Source of the DNA: Pseudanabaena biceps
GTDB taxonomy: Bacteria > Cyanobacteriota > Cyanobacteriia > Pseudanabaenales > Pseudanabaenaceae
Length of the DNA: 64,000 nucleotides
NCBI GenBank assembly: GCA_013361095.1
Contig: JAATWA010000002.1
Location: 124,001-188,000 of the forward strand
Reading direction: 5' to 3'
Under the pieces are notes generated by a model. It was not told the DNA's origin. It made no database searches and saw only the letters and a program-made list of their open reading frames with translations. The translations under genes and the position numbers were made by a program. This document shows, one piece after another, positions 7,798 to 16,605 of this stretch (position 1 is its first letter; the number at the start of each line of letters is the position of its first letter).

Positions 7798-8526
7798 TTA
7801 TTTCTTATACCAAGCTTGCTTCCATTCTTGCATTTGTTTGATTTCTGCTTGCTGAGAAGAAATAATATCTTGTGCAAGCTTCTTAATTTCGGGACGGGTT
7901 GACTTAGCTAAAGCGTCTTTCGCCATTGTCACCGCGCTCTCATGATGAGGAATCATCGCATTGATAAAGCGTAGATCAAATTCAGCATCCTTCGCCCCTA
8001 AGTCTTGACTCATCATCATGCCTTTCATTTGTTCATCGCTCATCTCCATCATATGTCCCATTTGAGCATTGTGTGCCATTGGCTTGTTGCTAGCATTGGG
8101 ATACCATTGTTTGCGCCAAGTCTGTAGTTCAGTAATTTCTTTAGCTTGAGCGGTAATAATCTCATCGGCTAGTTTTTTAATTTCAGGACGCTGTGATTTT
8201 TGTTGAGCTTCTTTTGCCATCTCAACTGCACCTTTGTGATGCGGAATCATACCATCAATAAATCGAAGGTCAAAATTAGCATCGGCTAGTCCTAAATCCA
8301 TTGTCATATGCACATTGCTCATATTATGCGTATTGTCCATGCTAGGCATTGCCGTCTCAGCCGCAGGCGTAGAGCTAGGTTTAATCGCAACAGTAGAAGT
8401 AGAAGCAGATGTTTCTGGAGTTGTTGTGGAACAGGCTGCTAAAGCTCCAGTTGCAATCGAGATAATTGCTACTAGACTAAAACTGTGAGATAGGATGTTC
8501 AATTTAGTGAAATTCATAGAACTCAA
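7798..8526 (-). CDS. DUF305 lipoprotein with two domains (CopM-like)
   Basis: 242 residues. The signal sequence ends in a lipobox (LAAC, lipidated Cys32). A Thr/Ser-rich linker follows, then two complete DUF305 repeats, each with FDLRFI, MIPHH and a closing WRKQWY/WKQAWY segment. A short Met-rich stretch (AQMGHMMEMSDEQMKGMMM) sits between them. Synechocystis CopM is a DUF305 copper-binding protein controlled by CopRS. Here a TTTCAT-CTTGA-TTTCAT box lies 35 bases before the start. Probably a membrane-attached periplasmic copper-binding protein, complementary to the soluble Met-repeat DUF305 protein at 5143-5916. Confidence 0.88.
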   Translation of the reverse strand: MSSMNFTKLNILSHSFSLVAIISIATGALAACSTTTPETSASTSTVAIKPSSTPAAETAMPSMDNTHNMSNVHMTMDLGLADANFDLRFIDGMIPHHKGAVEMAKEAQQKSQRPEIKKLADEIITAQAKEITELQTWRKQWYPNASNKPMAHNAQMGHMMEMSDEQMKGMMMSQDLGAKDAEFDLRFINAMIPHHESAVTMAKDALAKSTRPEIKKLAQDIISSQQAEIKQMQEWKQAWYKK

Positions 8527-8560
8527 ATTTCTTAGTTACTGAATAGTTTAAAGCCAGATA

Positions 8561-8577
8561 ATGAAATCAAGATGAAA
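8561..8577 (-). promoter_or_regulatory. Tandem TTTCAT box upstream of the CopM-like gene
   Basis: On the minus strand TTTCAT, CTTGA, TTTCAT, pointing to the gene at 7798-8526 and 35 bases from its start. Perfect half-sites with 11-bp period. Probable RppA site (inference). Confidence 0.65.
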
Positions 8578-8673
8578 TCGAGCTATTTTCTAGGTAGCTC
8601 GATTTTAAATATCAAGAATATAGAGGGGAAAGATGTTTTCCCCTTCCTGATCTCTATTTTTAGAAGAACATGA

Positions 8674-9174
8674 CTACAACTTAAAGTTAAATCGCCCGTT
8701 TACCTTTTCACCTTTAATATCTGACAAAATCGCGACTTTATACTCGCCCACTGCTTTACCTGATAGCGCCACTGTATAGTGCTTTTCAGGAGCATCGTAT
8801 TTTAGATCAAGATTCTTTTGAGTGCCATCAGGTAGCTGTACCTGTGCAGTTACCTTGGCATCAGGAATTGCTTCGTGATTGTCGCTCTTTTGTAGAAAGA
8901 AATCAAGATGGATACCATTCTCTTCAGGCTCTGGAACTAACTCTAAATGATAGATTCCTGATTCAATCACCTGTCCTCCCTTTTTAGGATTATCACTCTT
9001 AGTTTCAGATTTTGTCATGCTAGGAGAAGAACTAGCTTTAGGTGTCTCAACAGACTTAGCTACTGTAGTTGCAGGTGTTGAGCTTGTCGTCGTTGGGGTA
9101 CTATTACTACAGGCTGCTAGTACAGCTAAACTAGCCAAACTCAGACTGAGAAGAATCGGTTGAAATAATCGCAT
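8674..9174 (-). CDS. Lipoprotein with a C-terminal beta-sandwich (YtkA/FixH-like)
   Basis: 166 residues. Signal peptide with lipobox LAAC (Cys22), a Thr/Ser/Pro/Lys linker to about residue 65, then a compact beta-rich domain (about 72-166) containing HLELVPEPEENGIHLDFF and a last strand NGRFNFKL, reminiscent of YtkA/FixH-like domains. It follows the CusA-type pump gene by 8 bases on the same strand, so it is probably an accessory periplasmic protein of that pump. Two acidic and His residues (HLEL, GIHLDFF, HEAIPDAK) could bind metal. The family assignment is tentative. Confidence 0.6.
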   Translation of the reverse strand: MRLFQPILLSLSLASLAVLAACSNSTPTTTSSTPATTVAKSVETPKASSSPSMTKSETKSDNPKKGGQVIESGIYHLELVPEPEENGIHLDFFLQKSDNHEAIPDAKVTAQVQLPDGTQKNLDLKYDAPEKHYTVALSGKAVGEYKVAILSDIKGEKVNGRFNFKL

Positions 9175-9182
9175 AGATTTCC

Positions 9183-12100
9183 TTAGGAGATAGATTCTTG
9201 GATAGACAGTACTTCAACCTGTCTATCCAAATTAGATTTGGAAATGATGTATTTCCCAAACTGGGAATATAAAGCTGGTAAAACCAGCAAGGTGAGGGCT
9301 GTCGAAGTAAACAACCCGCCTAAAACTACAACCGCTAACGGTTGTAGAATCTCTTTGCCTGCGCCAGTACCAATAACTAGCGGAACCATGCCCAAGGCTG
9401 AAGAGAGGGCAGTCATCAGGATGGCAACAAGGCGTTCTAGGGAACCTTCTACTAGTACCGTTTGTAAGGGTATTCCCTTGGCTAATTTAGTGTTGTAGTT
9501 ATCCACTAACAGCAATCCATTTCTAGTCGCAACTCCAAAAAGCGTAATAAACCCTACCATTGAAGCGACTGAGATAATCCCACCTCCCAGTGCTACAGAT
9601 ATTACACCACCAACGAGAGCAAGTGGAAGATTAATCATGATCATAAAAGTAGCTGGGATAGATTTAACTGCGAAGTAAATCAAGATGGTGATGGCAAAAA
9701 AGGCGATCGCCCCAGCAAATAATAAAGTCTCAGTCGCGCGTTCTTGAGATTCAAACTGACCGCCGTATTGGATGTAATAACCAGAGGGTAATTGCACTTG
9801 AGTCTTAATGCGATCGCGAATATCTTTAATCACCGAGCCTAAATCTCGACCATTCACATTGGCGGATACGACAATCAGACGCGAAACGTTTTCTCGATTA
9901 ATTGTATTAGGTCCCTCACCAAAGGAAACTTTAGCAACTTGTGAAAGTGGCACTTTCTTGCCATCAGGCACATCTACCAATAGATTACTGATGGTTTCCA
10001 GATTATTGCGCGAATCTTCTTTTAGCCATACAAGTAAGTCAAATACCTGCTGTTGCTCTAAAACTTGAGAGACAATATTACCATTCAGAGCCGTTTCAAT
10101 AGTTTCTGCCAAATCCCCGACTTGTAATCCATAACGAGATGCAGCATCGCGATCAAAACGAATCTGTAATTGTTTAATCGGTACTTGTGGTTCCACTTGC
10201 AAATCTACGATCCCATTGACGTTATTCATCGCCGATTGCACTTGTTGACCAATGGTTCGCAATTGCTCTAAATCCGCACCAAAAATTTTGACGGCGATCG
10301 CACTTCGCACGCCAGAAAGCACCTCATCAAGTCGATGGGAAATAAAGCCACCAATATTCACCGCCACCCCTGGGATTTTTGCAAATTCTTTGCGAAGAAT
10401 TTCGACGCTTTCCTCACGTTTTTTCACGCCTGATTCACTGAGTTCCACATCTAGTTCGGCAAAGTTAACGCCGCCCACATCACTATCCCCAGGGGCGCGT
10501 CCCGATCGCAGTTGCAAAGCGTCAAAATGGTTATCATCTTTAAGATGTTCTTGCACAACCAAACTAACCTGATTAGTGGTTTCCAGTGAAACTCCAGGAT
10601 AGAGAACCGTGGAAATAACCAGCGATCGCTCTTGAAATTCGGGTAAAAATACTCGACCAAGGGACGGCAAGATAATCATCGAAGCAATCAAAGCGGCGAT
10701 CGCTACTCCCAAAACAATACTAGGGCGACGAATGGCGAAGACTAAAGCAGGACGATAAACCTGTTGAGATTTATGCGCTAACCAAGTCTCATCGGGAGGT
10801 AAGGGACGATTTACCAAAAGTAAGGCACAGAGAGCAGGAGTTAGGGTTAGTGCTACTAGGGTCGAGGCAACAATCGAGAGCAAATAGGCGACACCCATCG
10901 GTGTAAAAATTCGACCTTCCACTCCCGACAGGGCAAAAATTGGCGCAAATACCACGGCAATAATTACCGTCGAAAAAAGAACGCTAACGCGGACTTCTAC
11001 TGAGCCGTTAAAAACGACTTCCAATGGCGGTAATGGTGTACCTGCGAGTTGATTCTCTCGCAAACGGCGATAGACATTTTCCATATCCACGATCGCATCA
11101 TCTACCACCGAACCGATCGCTACGGCTAATCCTCCCAATGTCATCGTGTTGATACCTTGTCCTGTCCATGACAGCACCATCATTCCTAGCAATAGCGAAA
11201 TTGGAATCGCGCTCAAAGAAATTACGGCGGTGCGCCAATTCATCAAAAACAGAATCAAAACGACGGATACAATAATCGTGCCATCCCGCAAGGATTCCTC
11301 AACATTTTTAAGGGATGCCTCGATAAATTCTTCTTGGCGAAAAGTAGTTTCAACTTTGACATCACTTGGCAATCCCTGTTTAATTTCCGCGATCGCTACT
11401 TCTACGGCTCTAGTAACAGAAGGAGTATCAGCGTTCGGCTGTTTGTTCACAATTACCACAACCGATTTTTTCCCATTGAGGTTGCCGTCTCCTCGCTTTA
11501 GCTCCGAACCAATTCTGATGTCGGCAACTTGACTGAGTAATACTGGCACTCCTTTTTGCGATTTAATTACCGATTTCTGCAATTGTTCTGCTGATTCAAT
11601 CCGTCCAATCCCGCGTATCAAAAGTTCTCGATCAGGACTAGTCAAGAATCCACCCGCCGCGTTCACATTTGCTTTTCGTGCAGCTTCAGTAACTTCTGAT
11701 AAGGTCACATCGTACTGCTGCAATTTAGCTGGATCGACTAATACCTGATACTGACGAATATCACCACCAAAGATTACAACCTGCGTTACTCCTGAAACAG
11801 CTAACAGCCGATTTTTTACCTGCCAATCAACGATGCGCCGCACTTCCATTAAGTTTGTTTTACCACCTTCGTCGATCGTGAAAGCATATTTAGCGATCGC
11901 CCCAATTGGTGAACTTATCGGAGAAATCTGCGGTATACCCACACCCTTAGGTAACTGGCTCTGGGCTTGCTGCAATCGCTCTGTAACTAATTGTCTTGCC
12001 CGATAGATATCTGTATCCCATGTAAAAATTACTTTTACAACCGAAATGCCCACTGCCGAAGATGAACGTACCTTTTCTACCCCGGGGGTTCCATTAATAG

Positions 12101-12314
12101 CGCTCTCAATCGGTCTTGTCACCAGCGATTCCACTTCTTCAGGAGCTAGCCCTGTCGCCTCAGTTTGAATTTCTACCTGTGGTGGCGCAAAGTTAGGAAA
12201 TACGTCTAATGGCATCTGGGTTAGTACCCGAAATCCCCAGATTAAGATTAAGATTGAGGCAATCACTACTAGCCAACGCTGCGCGATCGACCATTTGACA
12301 ACGGCATTGAGCAT
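9183..12314 (-). CDS. Heavy-metal RND efflux pump (CusA/CzcA family)
   Basis: 1043 residues, full length for the HME branch of RND pumps, with twelve membrane helices and two large periplasmic loops. Helix 4 reads AVAIGSVVDDAIVDMEN (about 397-413). The Asp and Glu of the proton relay are kept (Asp405, Glu412), while the position that is Asp in CzcA-type divalent pumps is Ala, as I recall for Cu/Ag CusA-type pumps. With the copper neighbours this favours Cu(I), but Ni/Co cannot be excluded. The lipoprotein at 8674-9174 is cotranscribed. Adaptor and channel genes are elsewhere (26592-28157 and 208-1716). A TTTCAT box lies 49 bases upstream. Confidence 0.93.
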   Translation of the reverse strand: MLNAVVKWSIAQRWLVVIASILILIWGFRVLTQMPLDVFPNFAPPQVEIQTEATGLAPEEVESLVTRPIESAINGTPGVEKVRSSSAVGISVVKVIFTWDTDIYRARQLVTERLQQAQSQLPKGVGIPQISPISSPIGAIAKYAFTIDEGGKTNLMEVRRIVDWQVKNRLLAVSGVTQVVIFGGDIRQYQVLVDPAKLQQYDVTLSEVTEAARKANVNAAGGFLTSPDRELLIRGIGRIESAEQLQKSVIKSQKGVPVLLSQVADIRIGSELKRGDGNLNGKKSVVVIVNKQPNADTPSVTRAVEVAIAEIKQGLPSDVKVETTFRQEEFIEASLKNVEESLRDGTIIVSVVLILFLMNWRTAVISLSAIPISLLLGMMVLSWTGQGINTMTLGGLAVAIGSVVDDAIVDMENVYRRLRENQLAGTPLPPLEVVFNGSVEVRVSVLFSTVIIAVVFAPIFALSGVEGRIFTPMGVAYLLSIVASTLVALTLTPALCALLLVNRPLPPDETWLAHKSQQVYRPALVFAIRRPSIVLGVAIAALIASMIILPSLGRVFLPEFQERSLVISTVLYPGVSLETTNQVSLVVQEHLKDDNHFDALQLRSGRAPGDSDVGGVNFAELDVELSESGVKKREESVEILRKEFAKIPGVAVNIGGFISHRLDEVLSGVRSAIAVKIFGADLEQLRTIGQQVQSAMNNVNGIVDLQVEPQVPIKQLQIRFDRDAASRYGLQVGDLAETIETALNGNIVSQVLEQQQVFDLLVWLKEDSRNNLETISNLLVDVPDGKKVPLSQVAKVSFGEGPNTINRENVSRLIVVSANVNGRDLGSVIKDIRDRIKTQVQLPSGYYIQYGGQFESQERATETLLFAGAIAFFAITILIYFAVKSIPATFMIMINLPLALVGGVISVALGGGIISVASMVGFITLFGVATRNGLLLVDNYNTKLAKGIPLQTVLVEGSLERLVAILMTALSSALGMVPLVIGTGAGKEILQPLAVVVLGGLFTSTALTLLVLPALYSQFGKYIISKSNLDRQVEVLSIQESIS

Positions 12315-12362
12315 GAATTGAATTATGGTGAACCGATAAGCTAATCATTGTTTCATAAAATT

Positions 12363-12379
12363 GTGAAATCACTATGAAA
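12363..12379 (-). promoter_or_regulatory. Tandem TTTCAT-like box upstream of the RND pump operon
   Basis: Minus strand TTTCAT, AGTGA, TTTCAC; 49 bases before the pump start and pointing at it. One mismatch in the second half-site. It shares the 243-bp divergent promoter region with the box at 12425. Confidence 0.6.
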
Positions 12380-12424
12380 TTAGCTGAATTAGAAATTTAT
12401 TAAGGTTTGTAAGCAAACAGGATA

Positions 12425-12441
12425 TTTCATCCTGATTTCAT
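12425..12441 (+). promoter_or_regulatory. Tandem TTTCAT box upstream of the multicopper oxidase
   Basis: Plus strand TTTCAT, CCTGA, TTTCAT, both half-sites perfect, 117 bases before the oxidase start and pointing at it. The CCTGA spacer is identical to that of the box at 32965-32981. Confidence 0.65.
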
Positions 12442-12557
12442 TGTGCCAAGTCAAACTAGAGATAAAAGTAATGGCTAGAGATGTATTAAACCCTTCAATC
12501 AAGTCTCTACGTCATTATTCCTAGCTCTCTTTGTCATGGCTCATAGCCTGAATATAT

Positions 12558-14048
12558 ATGAATTCCATTAATCGACGTAGGTTTCTCTCCCTTAGTGCTG
12601 GTGCTACTGGATCTGTACTATTAACCCAATGCAGTTGGGCTAGTACCTCAATGTCACTTCCTCAAAAGACTAATGGTGCTGAAGTATTTACAACTAATTC
12701 CAATGGCTTATTAGATGTGGCTTTAGAAGCACGTCCCAGCCTCATCAAATTGGGGCAACAACAGGGGAACTTATTGACCTATAACGGGCTAATCCCAGGA
12801 CCGAGATTAGAAGCAAAAGCTGGGGACTCTGTACGCATCCGTTTCACCAACAAGCTATCCCAAGCCACAAATCTCCACTATCACGGGCTGCATATTCCGC
12901 CTACAGGCAAAGCTGACAATGCTTTTCTTTCCGTTCCCTCTGGTGAAACTGAAACCTATGAATTTACCCTACCCAAAAATCATCCTGCGGGAACGTTTTT
13001 CTATCATCCCCACATGCATAAAATGGTTGCCGAACAGGTATTTGCAGGTTTAGGAGGAATCTTTATCGTGCGTGGTGCATTAGATAATATTCCTGAAGTC
13101 CGAGCCGCAAAGGAAGAGTTTTTGTTTTTGAAAGATTTTGCTCTGGATGCGAATGGCAAAATTCCTGTCCCTAATCATATGGACATTATGCGCGGGCGGG
13201 AAGGTGCAATTCTTACCGTTAACGGACAAGTAAATCCCACATTCTCTTTAGCCTCTGGCGGTTTGTTGCGCTTGCGGATGATCAATGCTTCCACATCCCG
13301 TTTTTATCGTCTCAGTCTCGAAGATCACCCGTTTTACTTGATTGCTACTGATGGTGGTGCGATCGCCGAACCTATTGAGCTAAAAGAACTACTGTTATCC
13401 CCTGGCGAACGCGCAGAAGTATTAGTTCGAGGCGATCGCAATCCCAAAGAATATCGATTGCTAAATTTACCTTACGATCGCGGCGGATTTGCGATGATGG
13501 GTGGCATGAATAATGGTGGCATGATGATGGGTAATCGTGGAACTGTAGATAGCACAACCCAAGTTATTGCTACAATCGCCTATAAAGACGCGCTGGCAAA
13601 GCCACTCCCATTACCACAAAAGCTCATTCCTGTGGAAGTATTACCTCAACCGATCGCAACTCGCCGCATCGAAATGTCGATGTCAATGGGAATGGGAATG
13701 GGAATGGGAATGCAGATGGTATTTCTATTTAATGGCAAACCCTTTGATATGAATCGAGTGGATGCTGTCGTAAAATTGGGGACTACTGAAGATTGGGAAA
13801 TCGCAAACGTAGATCGCGATGGTATGGAGCACTCGTTTCACTTGCATACAAACCCTTTCCAAGTAATTGATCGCAATGGCAAACCCGATCCCTATCAATC
13901 ATGGGAAGATACCCTGCGAGTTCGCGCTAAGGAAACAGTACGGATTCGGATTCCGTTCCGCGATTTTGTGGGGAAAACTGTATATCACTGTCATGTACTA
14001 GACCATGAGGATCTTGGCATGATGGGGATTGTGGATATGCAAGCATAG
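12558..14048 (+). CDS. Multicopper oxidase, CueO-like, Tat-exported
   Basis: 496 residues. The N-terminus NRRRFLSLSAG is a twin-arginine signal, and LLTQC could be lipidated. Three cupredoxin domains hold the four copper-ligand motifs: HYHG (107-110), YHPHMH (149-154), HSFHLH (425-430) and HCHVLDHEDLGMM (477-489), the last giving the type 1 Cys478 and a Met axial ligand near 488. Two Met-rich segments (313-324 and 373-387, the second an alternating Met-Gly run) resemble the Met-rich loop of CueO that feeds Cu(I) to the enzyme. Likely reaction: oxidation of toxic periplasmic Cu(I) to Cu(II) with O2. Divergent from the RND pump; a TTTCAT box lies upstream. Confidence 0.93.
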   Translation: MNSINRRRFLSLSAGATGSVLLTQCSWASTSMSLPQKTNGAEVFTTNSNGLLDVALEARPSLIKLGQQQGNLLTYNGLIPGPRLEAKAGDSVRIRFTNKLSQATNLHYHGLHIPPTGKADNAFLSVPSGETETYEFTLPKNHPAGTFFYHPHMHKMVAEQVFAGLGGIFIVRGALDNIPEVRAAKEEFLFLKDFALDANGKIPVPNHMDIMRGREGAILTVNGQVNPTFSLASGGLLRLRMINASTSRFYRLSLEDHPFYLIATDGGAIAEPIELKELLLSPGERAEVLVRGDRNPKEYRLLNLPYDRGGFAMMGGMNNGGMMMGNRGTVDSTTQVIATIAYKDALAKPLPLPQKLIPVEVLPQPIATRRIEMSMSMGMGMGMGMQMVFLFNGKPFDMNRVDAVVKLGTTEDWEIANVDRDGMEHSFHLHTNPFQVIDRNGKPDPYQSWEDTLRVRAKETVRIRIPFRDFVGKTVYHCHVLDHEDLGMMGIVDMQA

Positions 14049-14129
14049 CTTAAGGACTAAATAAGGTTCAAAGTAAAAATAAGGCTCTGGTAAGATTAAA
14101 GTTGAAAATGATTATCAATTTTTATTGCC

Positions 14130-14519
14130 ATGCCAGCCAAGTCGAAAACACAGCCTATAAAAACTGATGATGCACCAAACTGTGAGATTCATCTGGTGCA
14201 TCTAGATAAGGTGGTTGCTTGTCAGTCTGAGATATTCTCGCCCAAACAAGCACAACAGATGGCAGATTTTTTTGCAGTGTTATCCGATCCTCATCGATTG
14301 CGCCTCATCTCTGCTCTCGCAGGACAAGAATTATGTGTTTGCGATTTGGCTGTAGCAATGAAAATGAGTGATTCTGCAGTGTCTCATCAACTGCGAATTT
14401 TGCGATCAGCTAGATTGGTAACTTATCGCAAAGAAGGGCGTAATGTTTACTACAGCCTTGCGGATGAGCATATTGTCAATCTTTACCGAGAAGTTGCCAA
14501 TCATTTGAAAGAAGTTTAG
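14130..14519 (+). CDS. ArsR/SmtB-family metal-sensing repressor (ZiaR-like)
   Basis: 129 residues with a winged helix (about 48-125). ELCVCDLAVAMKMSDSAVSH holds the Cys-x-Cys of the alpha3 site beside the recognition helix. The C-terminal helix DEHIVNLYREVANHLKE keeps the Asp/His...His/Glu spacing of the alpha5 zinc site of SmtB and ZiaR. A Cys-containing N-terminal extension (Cys18, Cys31) is also ZiaR-like. The zinc ATPase gene follows after 86 bases with an SmtB-type operator in the gap. Expected role: repress the ATPase and release DNA on Zn(II) binding. Confidence 0.88.
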   Translation: MPAKSKTQPIKTDDAPNCEIHLVHLDKVVACQSEIFSPKQAQQMADFFAVLSDPHRLRLISALAGQELCVCDLAVAMKMSDSAVSHQLRILRSARLVTYRKEGRNVYYSLADEHIVNLYREVANHLKEV

Positions 14520-14574
14520 TCATAAAGTTTATTGATTTTCAGATCACTACAATTTAAAATCAGTGCTAATCTAT

Positions 14575-14588
14575 TGAATAGTTGTTCA
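14575..14588 (+). promoter_or_regulatory. SmtB/ZiaR-type operator
   Basis: TGAA-N6-TTCA. Read on the minus strand, the surrounding ACATGAAC...TATTCA closely resembles the smt operator 12-2-12 imperfect repeat as I remember it. It lies 17 bases before the ATPase ATG at 14606 and covers a TTG at 14582, which argues against that TTG as the start. Confidence 0.6.
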
Positions 14589-14605
14589 TGTATTCAGGAT
14601 TTAGC

Positions 14606-16585
14606 ATGTCAAAAAGTTGTTGCGGTGATGATGAGCCTAAAAACTCTAAAAAACATGATCACGATCACGGTAAAGATCACGACCATGAGGAAGGTGATGA
14701 TCATGATCATAGTCATGGGTCTGGTGAGTTCGATCTTAAAAAAGAAGCAATTCCAGTAGTTGCAGTGTTCGCCCTGTTTTTGATTGGCTCTATTTATAAT
14801 CAACCTCTGCATAATACCCCTTATGCTTTTGCCGAGTATTTGATTCTGATTCCTGCCTATTTATTAAGTGGTTGGAATGTGCTAATGAGTGCTGGCAAGA
14901 ATATTCTTAAAGGCAAAATCTTTGATGAAAACTTCTTGATGACCATTGCCACATTAGGAGCGATCTCTATTCATCAATTACCTGAAGCTGTCGGCGTGAT
15001 GCTGTTCTTCAAAGTGGGAGAACTTTTCCAAGACTATGCCGTAGGCAATTCAAGGCGATCAATTAAAGCTGTATTAGAAGTCCGTCCCGACTACGCCAAC
15101 CTCAAAGTGAATGGCGTGATTACTAAGACCGATCCTAATAAAGTCAAGATCGGCGACGTGATTACAGTTACAGCAGGAGAAAAGATTCCCCTTGATGGCA
15201 CAGTAATTGTCGGAACTTCTCAAATAGATACTTCAGCACTCACAGGTGAATCTGTGCCGCGTTCTGTAAAAGTAGGCGATGTAGCACTAGCAGGGACAAT
15301 CAATAAAACTGGGATTTTGGATATTCAAGTCACCAAGTTATTTGGAGAATCTTCCATCGCCAAAATTCTCGACTTAGTAGAAAATGCCAGTGGCAAAAAG
15401 GCAGAAACTGAGAAATTAATTACTAAGTTTGCCAAGATTTATACACCAATTGTGGTGTTTGTCTCTTTAGCGATCGCGATCATTCCGCCTCTGATTATTC
15501 CCAATGCAACTTCGGCTGAATGGGTATACCGTGCATTAGTGATTTTAGTAATTTCTTGTCCTTGCGGTCTAGTGATTAGCATTCCTCTAGGCTATTTCGG
15601 TGGCATTGGTGGAGCAGCAAAGAAAGGTATTTTAATCAAAGGTTCAACATTTTTAGATGTACTGAATGATGTGAAAACGGTTGTTTCTGATAAGACAGGA
15701 ACTCTGACCAAGGGAACCTTCCAAGTAACCCAGATTGTACCTCAGAGTGGATTTACACAAGATGAATTATTGTCTATTGCTGGTCATATCGAAGCGCAGT
15801 CTACGCATCCGATCGCTCAGTCTATTAAGGAAGCATATAAAGGAGAATTGGATTTAAGCAAAGTTACTAACTACGAAGAAATTGCTGGACATGGCATTCG
15901 GGCTATGGTAGGCGATCGCCTTGTGATTGCTGGTAATGATCGCCTTCTCCATCGCGAAAATATTGCTCATGATACTTGTAAAGTCTCTGGTAGCGTGGTG
16001 CATATGGCAATAGATAAGAAATATGCAGGCTACATCATCGTTGCAGATGAAATTAAAGCCGATTCCATAAAAGCAATCCAAGATTTGCACCAAATTGGCA
16101 TCAAGCAAGTGATTATGCTTTCTGGTGATAACCAAGGTGTAGCCGCTGATATCGCTGGCAGGTTAGGACTTGATTCCTATATTGCGGAATTGTTGCCAGA
16201 AGGAAAAGTTACTGCTTTTGAGGAGATTCTCAATAAATCAGGCAAAAAAGAAAAAGTTATCTATGTTGGTGATGGCATCAATGATGCGCCTGTACTCGCC
16301 AGAGCAGATGTCGGTATTGCTATGGGTGGTTTAGGTTCCGATGCCGCGATCGAGACGGCGGACGTAGTGATTATGAATGATTCTCCTGTCAAGATTGCCG
16401 AGGCAATTCAGATTGCTCGCAAAACTCACAGTATTGTCTGGCAAAATATCATTTTCGCGTTGAGTATCAAAGCCGTATTCCTTGTGCTGGGGGCTTTTGG
16501 TGTGGCAACTATGTGGGAAGCAGTTTTTGCGGATGTCGGTGTGGCTTTAGCAGCGATCGCTAATGCGACTAGAGTTTTGAAATAA
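14606..16585 (+). CDS. Zn/Cd-type P1B-2 ATPase (ZiaA/ZntA-like)
   Basis: 659 residues from ATG 14606 (AGGA six bases upstream). The frame also opens at TTG 14582, but the operator sits there. There is no GMxCxxC domain; instead the N-terminus has Cys-Cys (5-6) and a His/Asp-rich stretch (about 17-37). Core motifs: TGES, CPCGLVISIP (CPC-x4-SxP, the Zn/Cd/Pb P1B-2 pattern), DKTGTLT, THPI, GDGIND and a last helix containing DVGVALAAIANATRV with the conserved Asp. Exports Zn(II) or Cd(II) from the cytoplasm. Controlled by the adjacent ZiaR-like repressor. Confidence 0.9.
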   Translation: MSKSCCGDDEPKNSKKHDHDHGKDHDHEEGDDHDHSHGSGEFDLKKEAIPVVAVFALFLIGSIYNQPLHNTPYAFAEYLILIPAYLLSGWNVLMSAGKNILKGKIFDENFLMTIATLGAISIHQLPEAVGVMLFFKVGELFQDYAVGNSRRSIKAVLEVRPDYANLKVNGVITKTDPNKVKIGDVITVTAGEKIPLDGTVIVGTSQIDTSALTGESVPRSVKVGDVALAGTINKTGILDIQVTKLFGESSIAKILDLVENASGKKAETEKLITKFAKIYTPIVVFVSLAIAIIPPLIIPNATSAEWVYRALVILVISCPCGLVISIPLGYFGGIGGAAKKGILIKGSTFLDVLNDVKTVVSDKTGTLTKGTFQVTQIVPQSGFTQDELLSIAGHIEAQSTHPIAQSIKEAYKGELDLSKVTNYEEIAGHGIRAMVGDRLVIAGNDRLLHRENIAHDTCKVSGSVVHMAIDKKYAGYIIVADEIKADSIKAIQDLHQIGIKQVIMLSGDNQGVAADIAGRLGLDSYIAELLPEGKVTAFEEILNKSGKKEKVIYVGDGINDAPVLARADVGIAMGGLGSDAAIETADVVIMNDSPVKIAEAIQIARKTHSIVWQNIIFALSIKAVFLVLGAFGVATMWEAVFADVGVALAAIANATRVLK

Positions 16586-16605
16586 TCTTTAATATTGAAA
16601 AAATT

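Noticed and set aside
8575..8644. Two short stems between the DUF305 and lipoprotein genes as terminators
   Set aside because: An 11-bp pair (8575-8605) and GGGGAAA/TTTCCCC are present, but neither has a T-run in the transcribed direction, and the first overlaps the TTTCAT box.
14106..14120. ATGATTATCA-like sequence before the ArsR gene as a Fur/Zur box
   Set aside because: The match is short and AT-rich with poor symmetry; a metal-specific operator cannot be supported.
14609..14812. Minus-strand open frame opposite the zinc ATPase N-terminus
   Set aside because: Shadow of the His/Asp-rich codons; no ribosome site and no recognisable domain.
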